A stretch of 64,000 nt of DNA from Deltaproteobacteria bacterium (GCA_016713425.1 JADJPE010000005.1:868001-932000); one strand, 5' to 3'; counted from the stretch's first letter, positions 9,200 to 19,169 are shown. Numbers and translations: made by a program. Notes: generated from the letters alone by a model not told the origin.

Positions 9200-11551
9200 T
9201 CATTCGTCGGTCGGTTCGCATGTGCAGCGCGCTCGGCACGTCGCGCTACATGGGCTTCCCGTCGTACCGTTGTTCACGCCATCGTCGCAGGTCTCGGGAC
9301 CATTCAATACGCCATCGCCACACCGAGGTCCGAGAGTGCATGCATCCGTGCACCGACCGTAGGCAGCGACGTTTCCCTCGCCATCGTCGCACGCTTCTCC
9401 GTGCGAGATCGTGCCATCGCCACAAAAGGGCGCCCACTGACAGCCGGGCCCGCACGCGCGGATGGATCCGCCATACGTCGCGACGTTTCGCCCATCATCG
9501 CAGGCCTCGAACGGCGCCTGAACGATCTGATCGCCACATCGAGGTCCGAGCTGGCATCCCGGGAGACAGCCACCATACCGTCCATCGTTGACGCCATCAT
9601 CGCACGCTTCGTTCGAGGCCACGACGCCATCGCCACAGACGCTGGCGCACTCGGTCGTCGCAAGCGCGAAGCCGGACAACGTCAAATTGAAGTTGGATTC
9701 GGGCTGATGGCGCTCCGCATGAAACAACGCCACCTCATACAGGCCGTGTTCTTCGAGTCCCAGCCGATCCGCCATCGCGCGATCGAGAACGATCGTCCCA
9801 CTCCGCCGCGGATGGAGCCCACCGAGATCGAGCGCGAGCTGTCGGTTGATGAAGACGAAGACGTCATCGTCCCCCGAAAAAGAAAGCGTCTCACCTCCTT
9901 TGTATTCGAACCAGTAGCGAATTTCGGTCGTGAATCCGAAATTGTGCCTCCCACCTCGCTTGTCCCAGCCGCGCTGTTCGAGCACCGCCCCCTGAGGCCC
10001 CACCACGAAGCCGGCATCATCGAGCGGAAAGAGTTGCGCACCTGTTGGCGGAGGTGCCGGATAGTAAAAAGCGTCGCCCGAACGGATCAGGCGAAGGCGC
10101 GTCGCGAGGGAGACGTTGGTCCCCGGTATATCGCGATACCATTGTCGAAAGGCCGCCTCGCTCGTCGTTTGCGCACCAAACGGACATGCCCGCGAATCCA
10201 GAACGCGACCGGCCTCGCATCGTCCCGTGTAGATAGGCTTTCCTTCGCTGTCGAGGAAACGCTCCACCAAGCCGGTCGTCGCCTCGTCACCTCGGAAGAT
10301 CTCGAAGTCCGGATGACGCACCCCCGTACCGGTCGGCAACGCGACAAAATCTCGAAATACGACGGGGACCTCGATGGCCTCGCCAAGTTCAGTCGACGTG
10401 CGCGCGCACTCGTACCCCGTCTCGATCTGACAAAGATGAGAGCAGCCATCGCCGTCGAGCACGTTTCCGTCATCGCAATCCTCGAGATCGCCGGGGAGGA
10501 TGATGCCGTCGCCGCACCTCGAACGACACGGCCCTGGGCCGGGCGGACACTCCGGCTCGGTCTCGCATCGCGCGTTGCAGCCATCGCCATCGACGTCGTT
10601 GCCGTCATCGCAACCTTCGAGGCCCTCGCGCACGCCATCACCACACCGCGTGATGTGACAGTTACCCTCTCGGCTGCAGCTCCAGCCACGTTCGACGCGA
10701 CACGTGGATGCACAGCCGTCGCCCGCCACCTCATTGCCGTCGTCGCACTGCTCGACGCCCGCGACGACACCGTCCCCACATCGAAGCGCGACGCACGGCC
10801 GACCCGGGGACGGACAACTCCATCCCGTTTCGAGCTGACAAGTCGGACCGCAACCATCACCGGCGACGACATCGCCATCATCGCACTGCTCAGTCCCAGC
10901 AACGAAGCCATCACCACAGGCGACCGTCGAGAAGCAGGCAGCTCCGGGCGTCGGACAGAGAGAATCGGGCTCGAGCTGGCAATGCGGACTGCAACCGTCG
11001 CCGCCCATCGTATTGCCGTCGTCGCAGGTCTCGCCCAAAACAAGGCTCAAGCGACCGTCCCCGCAGAAGGCAACTCGATCGCAGGGCGCCCCATCGACTG
11101 GGCAATCCCAGCCCGGCTCACCTTCGCACATCGCGCTGCAGCCATCGCCCGAATCGAGGTTGCCGTCGTCGCACGCTTCGAGCATTCCGCGGACGCCATC
11201 ACCACAGAGGCTCTCACGCTTGCACGCGCCGCCCTCTCCGCTCGACCACCGCGGGCAAGACCACCCCGATTCGACCTCGAGACAGTCCGCGGAACATCCG
11301 TCGCCGTCGACTTGATTGCCGTCGTCACAAAGCTCATCGTTCTCGACCCGTCGATTTCCACACGCCGCGCCGCTCAAGGCGCGGCTGTCGACTTCGTCCG
11401 TTGGCACCGGCGCACCGCGTTCATCGGGCCCAACCCCACAGCTTATTGTGAACCCCAACACAACGATGGCCGCTGGGAGGTTCGAGCCCTCCCAGAGACC
11501 TGACAAGACTGAGATCAACCCCGCGAACCTGCGATTCGACGTCGTACTCAT
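9200..11551 (-). CDS. DUF4215 Cys-rich repeat protein with a fibro-slime domain
   Basis: The start at 11551 gives a lipoprotein-type signal ending in GFTISCG after MSTTSNRRFAGLIS. The 783-residue protein has about eight N-terminal DUF4215 repeats (each with CGDG, then E.CDDGN, then GDGC and a closing Cys), a middle fibro-slime type domain (VVFRDFVALPTGTG, HPDFEIF, GKPIYTG, WYRDIPG, FSGDDDVFVFINRQ, LDLGGLHP, LYEVALFHAERHQ, FNLTLSGF), and four more degenerate DUF4215-like repeats ending RARCTCEPTDE. The fibro-slime domain is known from large secreted proteins of Fibrobacter, Dictyostelium and Myxococcota. A surface adhesive or matrix role is inferred. The GGAGG-like ribosome site sits about 13 nt from the ATG, slightly far. 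Confidence 0.85.
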   Translation of the reverse strand: MSTTSNRRFAGLISVLSGLWEGSNLPAAIVVLGFTISCGVGPDERGAPVPTDEVDSRALSGAACGNRRVENDELCDDGNQVDGDGCSADCLEVESGWSCPRWSSGEGGACKRESLCGDGVRGMLEACDDGNLDSGDGCSAMCEGEPGWDCPVDGAPCDRVAFCGDGRLSLVLGETCDDGNTMGGDGCSPHCQLEPDSLCPTPGAACFSTVACGDGFVAGTEQCDDGDVVAGDGCGPTCQLETGWSCPSPGRPCVALRCGDGVVAGVEQCDDGNEVAGDGCASTCRVERGWSCSREGNCHITRCGDGVREGLEGCDDGNDVDGDGCNARCETEPECPPGPGPCRSRCGDGIILPGDLEDCDDGNVLDGDGCSHLCQIETGYECARTSTELGEAIEVPVVFRDFVALPTGTGVRHPDFEIFRGDEATTGLVERFLDSEGKPIYTGRCEAGRVLDSRACPFGAQTTSEAAFRQWYRDIPGTNVSLATRLRLIRSGDAFYYPAPPPTGAQLFPLDDAGFVVGPQGAVLEQRGWDKRGGRHNFGFTTEIRYWFEYKGGETLSFSGDDDVFVFINRQLALDLGGLHPRRSGTIVLDRAMADRLGLEEHGLYEVALFHAERHQPESNFNLTLSGFALATTECASVCGDGVVASNEACDDGVNDGRYGGCLPGCQLGPRCGDQIVQAPFEACDDGRNVATYGGSIRACGPGCQWAPFCGDGTISHGEACDDGEGNVAAYGRCTDACTLGPRCGDGVLNGPETCDDGVNNGTTGSPCSATCRARCTCEPTDE

Positions 11552-11904
11552 GGCAACGCTTTGCACTCCCTCCACTCGGCGCCCAGTCACCCGAAAGCGC
11601 AGCCGGCGCAGTCGACCGGTGGTTCGCCAAGTGCTTTGGATCAAGGCGCAGGAACGGGCTCAGGTCGAGCCGCACTTCGTCGTATCCGTCGTGGCGTCCG
11701 TCGGCGACGTCGCATCAGTTGGGCGCGTTGGGGTTGGGTGAGTTGGGGGGCTGGGTCGGCCGGGGAATGGTCAGGTCGAGCGGTCAAGGGTGCCGACGGA
11801 TCGACCCGACACCTTGGCCACGCAGACTGTCGCGGTCCCCGGACGAGGGAGCCGGACGAGCTGGCACACACGATGCAAAGGCGATGAGGTGAAGGCTGAA
11901 TCCC
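11552..11904. other. Divergent intergenic region with a G-quadruplex motif
   Basis: This 353-nt gap separates the leftward DUF4215 gene from the rightward gene starting at 11905, so it should hold two promoters. On the plus strand bases 11721-11755 carry five G-tracts (3, 4, 3, 6 and 3 G) with loops of 2-6 nt, which fits a canonical G-quadruplex motif. No clear -35/-10 pair is recognised. Confidence 0.55.
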
Positions 11905-13650
11905 GTGGCGTTCCCGATTCATAGCAACCTGCGAACCCAGGACCTCCTGAACCAGCTTGGTTCGGGTGGCCCGGGTCAAAGCCCTTCCGCCCAGGCCGCC
12001 GCCACGGGTGCCGCATCCACGCCCGCAGCTGCGGCGACGGCAGCAGACCCGGCCATGAACCCGAGCCCCATTGGAACTGGGACCGGGCTGGGCACCGATG
12101 GCATCAGCGACGCGGTCCGGGCGCACATGAAGGCGCTTGGGCTCGATCCCGACAACCGCGAGCAACAGCGGCTCTACCAGCGAATGGTCAACGAGGGCTT
12201 GATCGCGTTGCCAGCGACCGATCCGAAGCCGACCGATCCGAGCCGCCAGCCGGCCAACGCACCTCAACCCATCGATGGGACCAACACGCCGGACTCGAAG
12301 CTCAAAGACGAAGGCGTTGCATCCACGAGCGGCTTCAATGACCAGACGTCGAACGAGCCGGTCGATGAGCCGGAGGTCCACGGGACACAAGGTCTTGACG
12401 ACGAGGAGCTTCCACTCTCGAAGACGCTCACCGAGGAGACCGTCAAATCCTCTCGAGAGCGCAACCGGGAGCGCGAGCAAAACTACTTCCAGCAACTGTG
12501 TCTTCGGCAAGCCCATCGCGCCGCGGAGGCCAATGCGAAGGAGGCTGACACCAGGGCGGCCGAGGCGGAAAGGTTCGCATCAAACACCCAGGCGTCGGAC
12601 CTCGCCCGCGATGAACGACTTGAGGTCGAAACAACAAGGCCGGTTGACGAGCCGCAAAGAGCGGACCGAGCCCCCGCGCCGAACGACCGCGCATCGTCGG
12701 GCCAGCGCAAACAGCCGACCCATCAGCGGCCGGCCGCAACATCGTCCGACTGGGGCTTCAACGACAAATCTCCTCACGAACGCGCCCAAAACGCGGCGGC
12801 CACGACATCTACCGCGTCTTCTTCGACAACGCGCGACGACGCATCAACGCGCGCCGCAGCCTCATCGGCGTTTTCGCCCTTCCGCTTCGCTCACGCAAAC
12901 ATTGGCCACGACGGCCCCGTCGCGCCATCGCTCGGCCACCCGAAGGACGAAAGGTCGTCGACAACACGCACCGCAGACGATTCGAAAGGGGCCGATTCTG
13001 GGCAACATCAAGCCAGGCAGGAAGCGGATCGACGAAGACGCCGTGCCTTCCAACTGAGCGACCCCATCACCCTCGGTGCGACGCAACCCACGATCGCGAC
13101 AACGAAAGGGCGCCCGGGCGATCCGTCGGTTCACGCGGAGTCCGAGGCAGAACCAGACTCGACGGCAGAGCATGGCCTGTTCGACCGCGCGCCAGCGCCG
13201 GGGCTCGCGTCCACGAGAGACTCGCGCCAAAGTCCGCACATTCCGCGAACACTTCGCGCCATGAACCGATATCGGCAAGCGGAAGCGCGGTATGCACAAC
13301 GGCCCGAGCCGCAAGCCACACACCGCCAAGAGGCCCGAAAGACGCTCGCGCAGAGCCAGAAGAGCGAGGCTCAGGCAACAGACAAGGCGAAGCTCGCGGC
13401 AAAGCAGCAGGTCCAAGCCGGCGTCGCGAATCTAGCCCACGCACACGAAGTGGCCGACCCACGAACCGTCAGCGCCTACCTCGCGGGCCGCCGAACCGGC
13501 ACCGGTTCCCGTGGCGACAACTATGGCGCACGCAATCATCGGCCCGGAATGACCTCCCGAACGAACCGCCACGGCCTATCGGAAGCAGAGTTCGTGCGCC
13601 AGCTCTACGCAAAAGAAGACTTCGGCCACGGCTCCTACGAGGCCGTATAG
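11905..13650 (+). CDS. Low-complexity Ala/Arg/Gln/Thr-rich hypothetical protein
   Basis: The GTG start begins MAFPIHSNLRTQDLLNQLGS. The 581 residues are mostly disordered: an Ala/Pro/Thr-rich segment to about residue 55, a compact helical segment at about 65-100 (DGISDAVRAHMKALGLD, REQQRLYQRMVNEGL), then long charged Ala/Arg/Glu/Asp/Ser stretches with coiled-coil potential around 195-230 and 450-510. The tail ends LYAKEDFGHGSYEAV. No signal peptide, membrane span or enzyme motif is visible. The N-terminus and overall style recall substrates of non-Sec secretion, but no secretion genes lie in the window. A start further downstream is possible. Function unknown. Confidence 0.6.
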   Translation: MAFPIHSNLRTQDLLNQLGSGGPGQSPSAQAAATGAASTPAAAATAADPAMNPSPIGTGTGLGTDGISDAVRAHMKALGLDPDNREQQRLYQRMVNEGLIALPATDPKPTDPSRQPANAPQPIDGTNTPDSKLKDEGVASTSGFNDQTSNEPVDEPEVHGTQGLDDEELPLSKTLTEETVKSSRERNREREQNYFQQLCLRQAHRAAEANAKEADTRAAEAERFASNTQASDLARDERLEVETTRPVDEPQRADRAPAPNDRASSGQRKQPTHQRPAATSSDWGFNDKSPHERAQNAAATTSTASSSTTRDDASTRAAASSAFSPFRFAHANIGHDGPVAPSLGHPKDERSSTTRTADDSKGADSGQHQARQEADRRRRRAFQLSDPITLGATQPTIATTKGRPGDPSVHAESEAEPDSTAEHGLFDRAPAPGLASTRDSRQSPHIPRTLRAMNRYRQAEARYAQRPEPQATHRQEARKTLAQSQKSEAQATDKAKLAAKQQVQAGVANLAHAHEVADPRTVSAYLAGRRTGTGSRGDNYGARNHRPGMTSRTNRHGLSEAEFVRQLYAKEDFGHGSYEAV

Positions 13651-13858
13651 CCATCCATCGGCCAGCGGTCGAGCGGCCAGGGTCAGTGACCACGAGCGAT
13701 GCGCCGAGACCCGGAAGATTGTTGAGCTCGGCGAAGTCTCAAGGGAGTAAGCTGCCAGCCAGCGATCGTTTTGGGTCGGGAGCCAGTCTGTGCGGGCCTG
13801 TACTGGCCTGGCCTGAATTGGTCTTTCCGTGTTGAGTCGCGGTCTTGGAGATTCACTC

Positions 13859-16636
13859 ATGCATCAACGCTTCCTGCGCCTCCCCATCATCCGCCTCATT
13901 TTCTTTGCGCTCGCCCCGATGGCCTTCGCGACGATCTCGGCCTCACCGCTCTGTGCTGCCCCACCGGCTTCATCGCATGCGGGCGAGGTCACCATCAGCC
14001 TCGATCGCTGGGCGGCCATCCAGCGCGAGATCTTAGAGCGCAGCCAGCCGCCAACGCCTCCCGCCGACTTTGCGATCACTCAGCGCTCGATCGAGGCGAC
14101 TTTCGATCGCGGATTGATACGCGGGCGTATCATCGTCGACTTCGAGGCCTTCGATGCGAACGTCGCGGTGCCCCTCCTCGGCGCGGACGCCTCGCTCGAG
14201 AAGATCGACGTGGACGGACAGCCCTCGCCCGCCCCCCGCGACGGTCAATACTACCGGGTCCGTGTCGCGCAGGCCGGTTTCCACCGCGCTTCGATCGACT
14301 TTGCGCTCGGGCGCCAGGAGCTACGATTTTCTCGATCGTTTCTGATCCCTATACCTTCGGCGCCGATCTCGACGCTGAGGCTCACGCTTCCCGAGCCTGA
14401 TCTCGAAGTCGCAATCGACGGCGGCATCATCCTCGAACAACGCACTTCGCCAAACAGCAAGACCACGTTCGTAAGCGCGGCCTTCGACAGTCGACCCGCC
14501 CTGACCGTCGCGTGGCAGAGAACCTCGTCGCACGAAGCCAATGAGACCCGTGAGATGGAGGTATCGAATCAGATGCTCGTCCGCGTGGGCGAGGATACAC
14601 TCCAGACGACAACCCTCCTTCGCTTCAAGATGTTGTCCGGCGAGACCGATCGTCTCGACATCGAGCTGCCGCCGTCGATCGAGATCGGCGAGGTCAAAGG
14701 AGATCTCGTGCTTCAGTGGTACCTAAAGATGCGCGAGAACCAGGAGCGACGTCTCGTCGTCCTTCTCCGTCATCTCGTCGACGACACGGCGTCCATCGTC
14801 GTGCATGGTCAAACCGCAAAGCGAGAAGACTTGGGAACGCGCGTGCCGTTCCTCAGCGTCGAACACAGCTCACTTCGCTCTGGGTTCGTGGTCATCGAAG
14901 GACATCCGAGCTTTCATGTCACGATCGCCGAGGACACGGGTGCCGAGGCCGCCGGAATGCGCGACGTGCCAGATGAGCTTCGGTCCATCTCCGATCGTCC
15001 GATTCTCTTCGCCTACGAGTACACGAAACCGTGGCCAACGATTGAGATTGCCAGCGCACGAAACCGCGAGATCGAGCTCACGCAAGCGGTGATCGACGAC
15101 CTCCAGGCGTCGACCGTCAAGACCGCCATCGGCACGGAGATCACAAAACTCCGAATGTCGATTCGCAACAACACTCGCCAACACCTCTCGGTCATGCTCC
15201 CTCGCAACGCCGTGATCACGCACGCGCTCATCGACGGCATCCCGTTTCATCCTGCGGTCGCCGATGCGCACGACAACGGCGACGATGCGCACGACAACCA
15301 CGACCCGACAGGCAACGGATCCACGGAAGCCTTGACGCGCGTCCTCATTCCTCTTCGCCAGTCGCAACGTTTCGAAGCCTCCGAACACCGCGTCCACGTC
15401 GTCCGCCCCCATGAAACGCTGAGCACCATCGCCATGCTGCACTACCACTCGACCGATGCGTGGACCGAGATCGCCGCGATCAACGGATTGTCACCTTATG
15501 AGAGCATCACCGTGGGTCAAACGCTTCGTCTCCCGAGAAAGATCGGGAGCAAGTCATTCGAAGAGAGCAGCTTCGTGGTCGAGCTCGCGTACAAGGCGCC
15601 GAACTCGCCACTCGCGATCGTCGGGCATTCGACGACCGATCTGCCGAAGATGGACCTCCCCATCATGGAAGTCACCTGGCACTACTACCTACCCACCGAT
15701 CTCGTTCCGCTCGCCTTCTCGAGCAATCTTACCCAGCTCGACGCAGTCCGATACGATCCCATCGAAAAGATCCTCCTATTCCTCGAGGCGGTCGTCTCGA
15801 CACGCAGCGCCTGGGCCGGAGGCATGCCGCAGGGTTCGGGGAACCGAAAAGACGGCGTCTATCAGAACATCCTGAGGTCACGCCGAACGCTCTACGCGCT
15901 CGAGCAGAAGCAACAGGTCACCGAGGCGCTTGCCTCATTCCCGTTCGTCGGCGAGCGATACCGGTTCCAGCGTTTGCTCCTCGGCGAGGACAACCCGAGG
16001 ATCGAGGTATCCTACGCCAACACCCACGTCGTCGACTTCGCGCGCTGGTTTGCGTTACTCACCATGACCGCGATGACCTGGGTCATCACGCGCACGTTCA
16101 TGCGCCATGGCGTTCGGGTCGGTGTTCGATCGCGGGCGTTTGTCGTATCGAGCGTCACGTTCGTTCTTCTTGCTGTTCTCTCGCAGTGGGTCGTCGGCGT
16201 ACTCCGAGACATGCTCCTCGGGTTCAACATCGGGCTCATTCTGTACATCGTGTCGACCGTCGACTTGAAACGCCTTTCTTCGCTCATCAAGCCCGCTCGA
16301 CGCCCAGTCGTGAACGCACATGACCCCATCGACACAAGAAGCGGTGCAAACCTCAACGCGAACGCCGACGCCGACGCCGACGCCGACGCGAACGCGAACG
16401 CGGATGTGAACGCCCGTGCAAACGCCGACGCAAACGCCGACGCGGGCATCGCAGCGGGCGCGGCTCGCTTCGGCGCGTTGGTGGTCTCGATCCTCAGCTT
16501 CCGATTTTTTTCGCGCCTTCTCGTGGTCATCGGCATGTTGTCCGTCGTCCTGCTTTTTCCCCTGCTGACCACGACGGTCGGGGGCATTTCGCTCGTCGCC
16601 CTGGTTGTGTCACGTCGCGAGGTGTTCCGTGCGTAA
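13859..16636 (+). CDS. Exported multidomain membrane protein with an internal LysM domain (paralogue 1)
   Basis: The ATG at 13859 begins a Sec signal (MHQRFLRLPIIRLIFFALA ending near CAAPPAS). The long exported part is beta-rich. A complete LysM-like peptidoglycan-binding module lies at about residues 512-558 (VVRPHETLSTIAMLHY, INGLSPYESITVGQTLRLP). The C-terminal third has predicted membrane spans at WFALLTMTAMTWVI, SSVTFVLLAVLSQWVV, FNIGLILYIVS, a low-complexity Asn/Ala/Asp stretch at about 831-860, and two more spans. It overlaps the next gene by 8 nt, and the two are paralogues: both carry an RNN(T/L)RQHL block followed by a P-rich box and a later LPT(D/S)L block. A cell-envelope role is inferred; the family is not named. 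Confidence 0.75.
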   Translation: MHQRFLRLPIIRLIFFALAPMAFATISASPLCAAPPASSHAGEVTISLDRWAAIQREILERSQPPTPPADFAITQRSIEATFDRGLIRGRIIVDFEAFDANVAVPLLGADASLEKIDVDGQPSPAPRDGQYYRVRVAQAGFHRASIDFALGRQELRFSRSFLIPIPSAPISTLRLTLPEPDLEVAIDGGIILEQRTSPNSKTTFVSAAFDSRPALTVAWQRTSSHEANETREMEVSNQMLVRVGEDTLQTTTLLRFKMLSGETDRLDIELPPSIEIGEVKGDLVLQWYLKMRENQERRLVVLLRHLVDDTASIVVHGQTAKREDLGTRVPFLSVEHSSLRSGFVVIEGHPSFHVTIAEDTGAEAAGMRDVPDELRSISDRPILFAYEYTKPWPTIEIASARNREIELTQAVIDDLQASTVKTAIGTEITKLRMSIRNNTRQHLSVMLPRNAVITHALIDGIPFHPAVADAHDNGDDAHDNHDPTGNGSTEALTRVLIPLRQSQRFEASEHRVHVVRPHETLSTIAMLHYHSTDAWTEIAAINGLSPYESITVGQTLRLPRKIGSKSFEESSFVVELAYKAPNSPLAIVGHSTTDLPKMDLPIMEVTWHYYLPTDLVPLAFSSNLTQLDAVRYDPIEKILLFLEAVVSTRSAWAGGMPQGSGNRKDGVYQNILRSRRTLYALEQKQQVTEALASFPFVGERYRFQRLLLGEDNPRIEVSYANTHVVDFARWFALLTMTAMTWVITRTFMRHGVRVGVRSRAFVVSSVTFVLLAVLSQWVVGVLRDMLLGFNIGLILYIVSTVDLKRLSSLIKPARRPVVNAHDPIDTRSGANLNANADADADADANANADVNARANADANADAGIAAGAARFGALVVSILSFRFFSRLLVVIGMLSVVLLFPLLTTTVGGISLVALVVSRREVFRA

Positions 16637-19058
16637 GACCGAGATTGAGACCTTGCTCAAGACCATGCTCAGAACCTTGCTCAAGACCGTGCTCGAGGCG
16701 CTCAGGCCCCCAAGTACTTCGCTCTGTCGCGCGCTCATCGCGGCCTCTTGCGTGTTGTGCTCTGCGTCCGCAGCCCACGCCGATGAAGTCCGCCTTCCGT
16801 TGTCCACGTATCAAGAGGCCGAAGACCGCCTCGACGCACTGAAGGCGGCCAGCATCGATCAGGGTCACGAAGAGGGCGCAACCGCGGTCATCGCCGCCGC
16901 GCACTATGTGGGCCGAGTCGAAAAGGGTCATCTCCGGCTGACGGCAACCTTTTCAGCGCACCTTCCCGCCGTCCGAGGATACAAGACGGTACCGCTACTC
17001 GGCCAAGACGCCGTCATCTTGTCGGCGAAGCAGGGTACAGAGTCCATCGCACTCATGATCCGCGATGGGATGTGGGTGTGGCCGACCGCCAAGAACGGCG
17101 ACGCAACGATCCAGATCGAGTTCCTCACCGCACCCACCGGGCCGCGCGGTTCGGTGGAGTATCGTTTTGGTATCGCCGAGACCTCTGTCACCGATCTCCG
17201 CATATTCTTTCCCCAGAAGGACCTCTCACCGGTCGTGACCGGCGCGGTCGTGACCGAACGCAGAGAAGTCACGGGCGGCATCGAGCTCCACGCAGTGCTC
17301 CCGCCCATCGCCGGCATCCACATCGTCGGTTTTCACGAGGTAGACGACAGTCTCGCCGCGTCGAAGGCCCAGCTTTACGGCCAGACGATGAACCTCGTAT
17401 CCGTTTCCGACGATGCGCTCGAGGTTTTTTCGGTGATCAGCTACGCAATTCTCTACGCACCCACGAAGCACTTCGAGATCGAGATCCCCTCAGGGTATGA
17501 GATCTTGAGCGCCGACGGGCAGGGCGCCTTCCGCTACACCATCACGACTCAAGAAGGACGAACGACGCTCCACGGGGAGACGGCAGACGGGATCCGCCAG
17601 CGATATGAGATCTCGCTTCGACTCCGTCGAGCGCTGGCCGCGACCGAGAGCGAGCTCCGCGTTCCGATCCCCAAGCTCCAGGGTGTCGAGCGCGACTCCG
17701 GAACGCTCGCCATCGAGGCTCCGGGTCGGCTTTCGGTCGAGCGTGCTGAAGGCGATGGGCTCATGAAGATCGATGCGCGCGAGCTTCCCGATGCCATCCT
17801 GGCGAGCAGCGTGAGCCCCGTAACGCAGGCCTTCCGATACGCATCCCCGCCCGGAATCGCCACGATCTGGATTGGACGCTACCCGGAGAAGACGCTCGCG
17901 ACGTCGAGCGTCGACCGGCTCGAGATGTCGACCGTGGCGACGCGCGACGGCGAGCGTATGACCCAGATGACTTTCGAGCTTCGGAACAATCTGCGTCAGC
18001 ATCTCGCCCTTACGGTTCCCGAGGGTGCTGAGATCAAGAGCGCGACCCTCGATGACGCACCCATCAAGCTCAGTCGCGACGCGACGGGCCGCGTTCTCGT
18101 GCCCCTCGTACGGTCGCGCGTACGTGCGGGACGACTGATGCCCCTTCGAATCCGAATGGTTGTTTCAACCAAATCCGACCGTTTTGGTCTCGTAGGGAGT
18201 CAACACTTCGCGGTGCCTCGGGTCGATATTCCAATCTCGTCCCTGTCTTGGTCCATCCACCTGCCCACGTCACTTGCTCACAGCGCATTCGACACCGGCG
18301 TCTCCAACGAGTCGATTGTTCGTGATGCTTCGTGGTTTCAGCCACCGCCGGCACCTTACGATGCGCTGGATCAACACAACGCGAATTGGACGGAAGTTCA
18401 GGCACAAGACGTCGGGAACTTGGCTGGCTCAATGGCCGACTCAGACACGAGCGCAACCCATCAGCAAGGTTCCGTGTCGGGGACGGTTCCCGTCCGCCTT
18501 CGAACACCGGCGCGCGCACCGGAGATCACGTATCGCAGGTTCTGGATCGAGGCGGACGAACCGATCGAAGGCTCCATATACTACGTTCATCGTTCGTTCC
18601 AAGCGCTCGGCCAAGCCGGACTCGCGTTGTGCATCTTCCTGCTCCTCGCCCTGGCGCCGCTCCGGCTGAAGAGCCCGACGTCAACCCGAGTCGTGGTCGC
18701 CACCGCCTCGATCGTTCTGATCGCGTGCTTTGGCTGGCCGGTGTGGCTGCTCCTCGCGATCTTAGCGCTCTCGTTCGTCGCTTGGCGCCGCGGTTGGTTC
18801 AAGGCTGCGAAGAAGCGTGTGCACGCGCGCTGGGTGTCGACCATCCACGACGGCCAAGCCTATGCACTCGCCATCGCCCATCGACTCACCGAGGATTTCT
18901 CGCAACGCCGGTCAAGGAGCGTAGCGTGGGCGATCCTTGCGCCAATCGCATCGGTTGCATGGATCACCTTCAAGGTCATGCTCTTGACGCTGATGCTGAG
19001 CATCCTCATGGGTCAACTGGCCAGCCTTCGATGGATCCTTCCGTCCCGACTCCCGTGA
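16629..19058 (+). CDS. Exported multidomain membrane protein (paralogue 2, coupled to paralogue 1)
   Basis: The GTG at 16629 lies inside the last codons of the preceding gene (GTGCGTAA overlap) with GAGG six bases upstream, which indicates translational coupling. The protein has an amphipathic leader (KTEIETLLKTMLRTLL), a signal h-region (ALIAASCVLCSASAAHADEV), a long beta-rich exported part and C-terminal membrane spans (LALCIFLLLALAPL, IVLIACFGWPVWLLLAIL, AWILAPIASVAWITF, LTLMLSILMG). Blocks shared with paralogue 1 include RNNLRQHLALTVP and IHLPTSLAHSAFDTGV. It lacks the LysM module and the Asn/Ala/Asp stretch. The pair probably forms one envelope complex; function unknown. Confidence 0.75.
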   Translation: MRKTEIETLLKTMLRTLLKTVLEALRPPSTSLCRALIAASCVLCSASAAHADEVRLPLSTYQEAEDRLDALKAASIDQGHEEGATAVIAAAHYVGRVEKGHLRLTATFSAHLPAVRGYKTVPLLGQDAVILSAKQGTESIALMIRDGMWVWPTAKNGDATIQIEFLTAPTGPRGSVEYRFGIAETSVTDLRIFFPQKDLSPVVTGAVVTERREVTGGIELHAVLPPIAGIHIVGFHEVDDSLAASKAQLYGQTMNLVSVSDDALEVFSVISYAILYAPTKHFEIEIPSGYEILSADGQGAFRYTITTQEGRTTLHGETADGIRQRYEISLRLRRALAATESELRVPIPKLQGVERDSGTLAIEAPGRLSVERAEGDGLMKIDARELPDAILASSVSPVTQAFRYASPPGIATIWIGRYPEKTLATSSVDRLEMSTVATRDGERMTQMTFELRNNLRQHLALTVPEGAEIKSATLDDAPIKLSRDATGRVLVPLVRSRVRAGRLMPLRIRMVVSTKSDRFGLVGSQHFAVPRVDIPISSLSWSIHLPTSLAHSAFDTGVSNESIVRDASWFQPPPAPYDALDQHNANWTEVQAQDVGNLAGSMADSDTSATHQQGSVSGTVPVRLRTPARAPEITYRRFWIEADEPIEGSIYYVHRSFQALGQAGLALCIFLLLALAPLRLKSPTSTRVVVATASIVLIACFGWPVWLLLAILALSFVAWRRGWFKAAKKRVHARWVSTIHDGQAYALAIAHRLTEDFSQRRSRSVAWAILAPIASVAWITFKVMLLTLMLSILMGQLASLRWILPSRLP

Positions 19059-19075
19059 CCCTGGCCGAGCGCGAC

Positions 19076-19154
19076 TTCGACTCGCTGTTTCGACTCGCTG
19101 TTTCGACTCGCTGCTTCGACTCGGCTGCTTCGACTCGCTGCTTCGACTCGCTGC
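19076..19154. repeat. Tandem repeat, 13 bp x 6
   Basis: Six copies of TTCGACTCGCTG plus T or C (one copy with an extra base) fill the short region between the convergent ends of the paralogue-2 gene and the acyl-AMP ligase gene. A seventh, diverged unit follows. No separate terminator hairpin is apparent. Confidence 0.9.
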
Positions 19155-19169
19155 GTCAGCTCGCTACGT

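Noticed and set aside
9401..11503. A 700-codon open frame on the plus strand opposite the DUF4215 gene
   Set aside because: It arises from the repetitive codon pattern of the minus-strand repeats and GC-rich third positions; it has no ribosome site or family motif, while the minus strand has a clear signal and domains.
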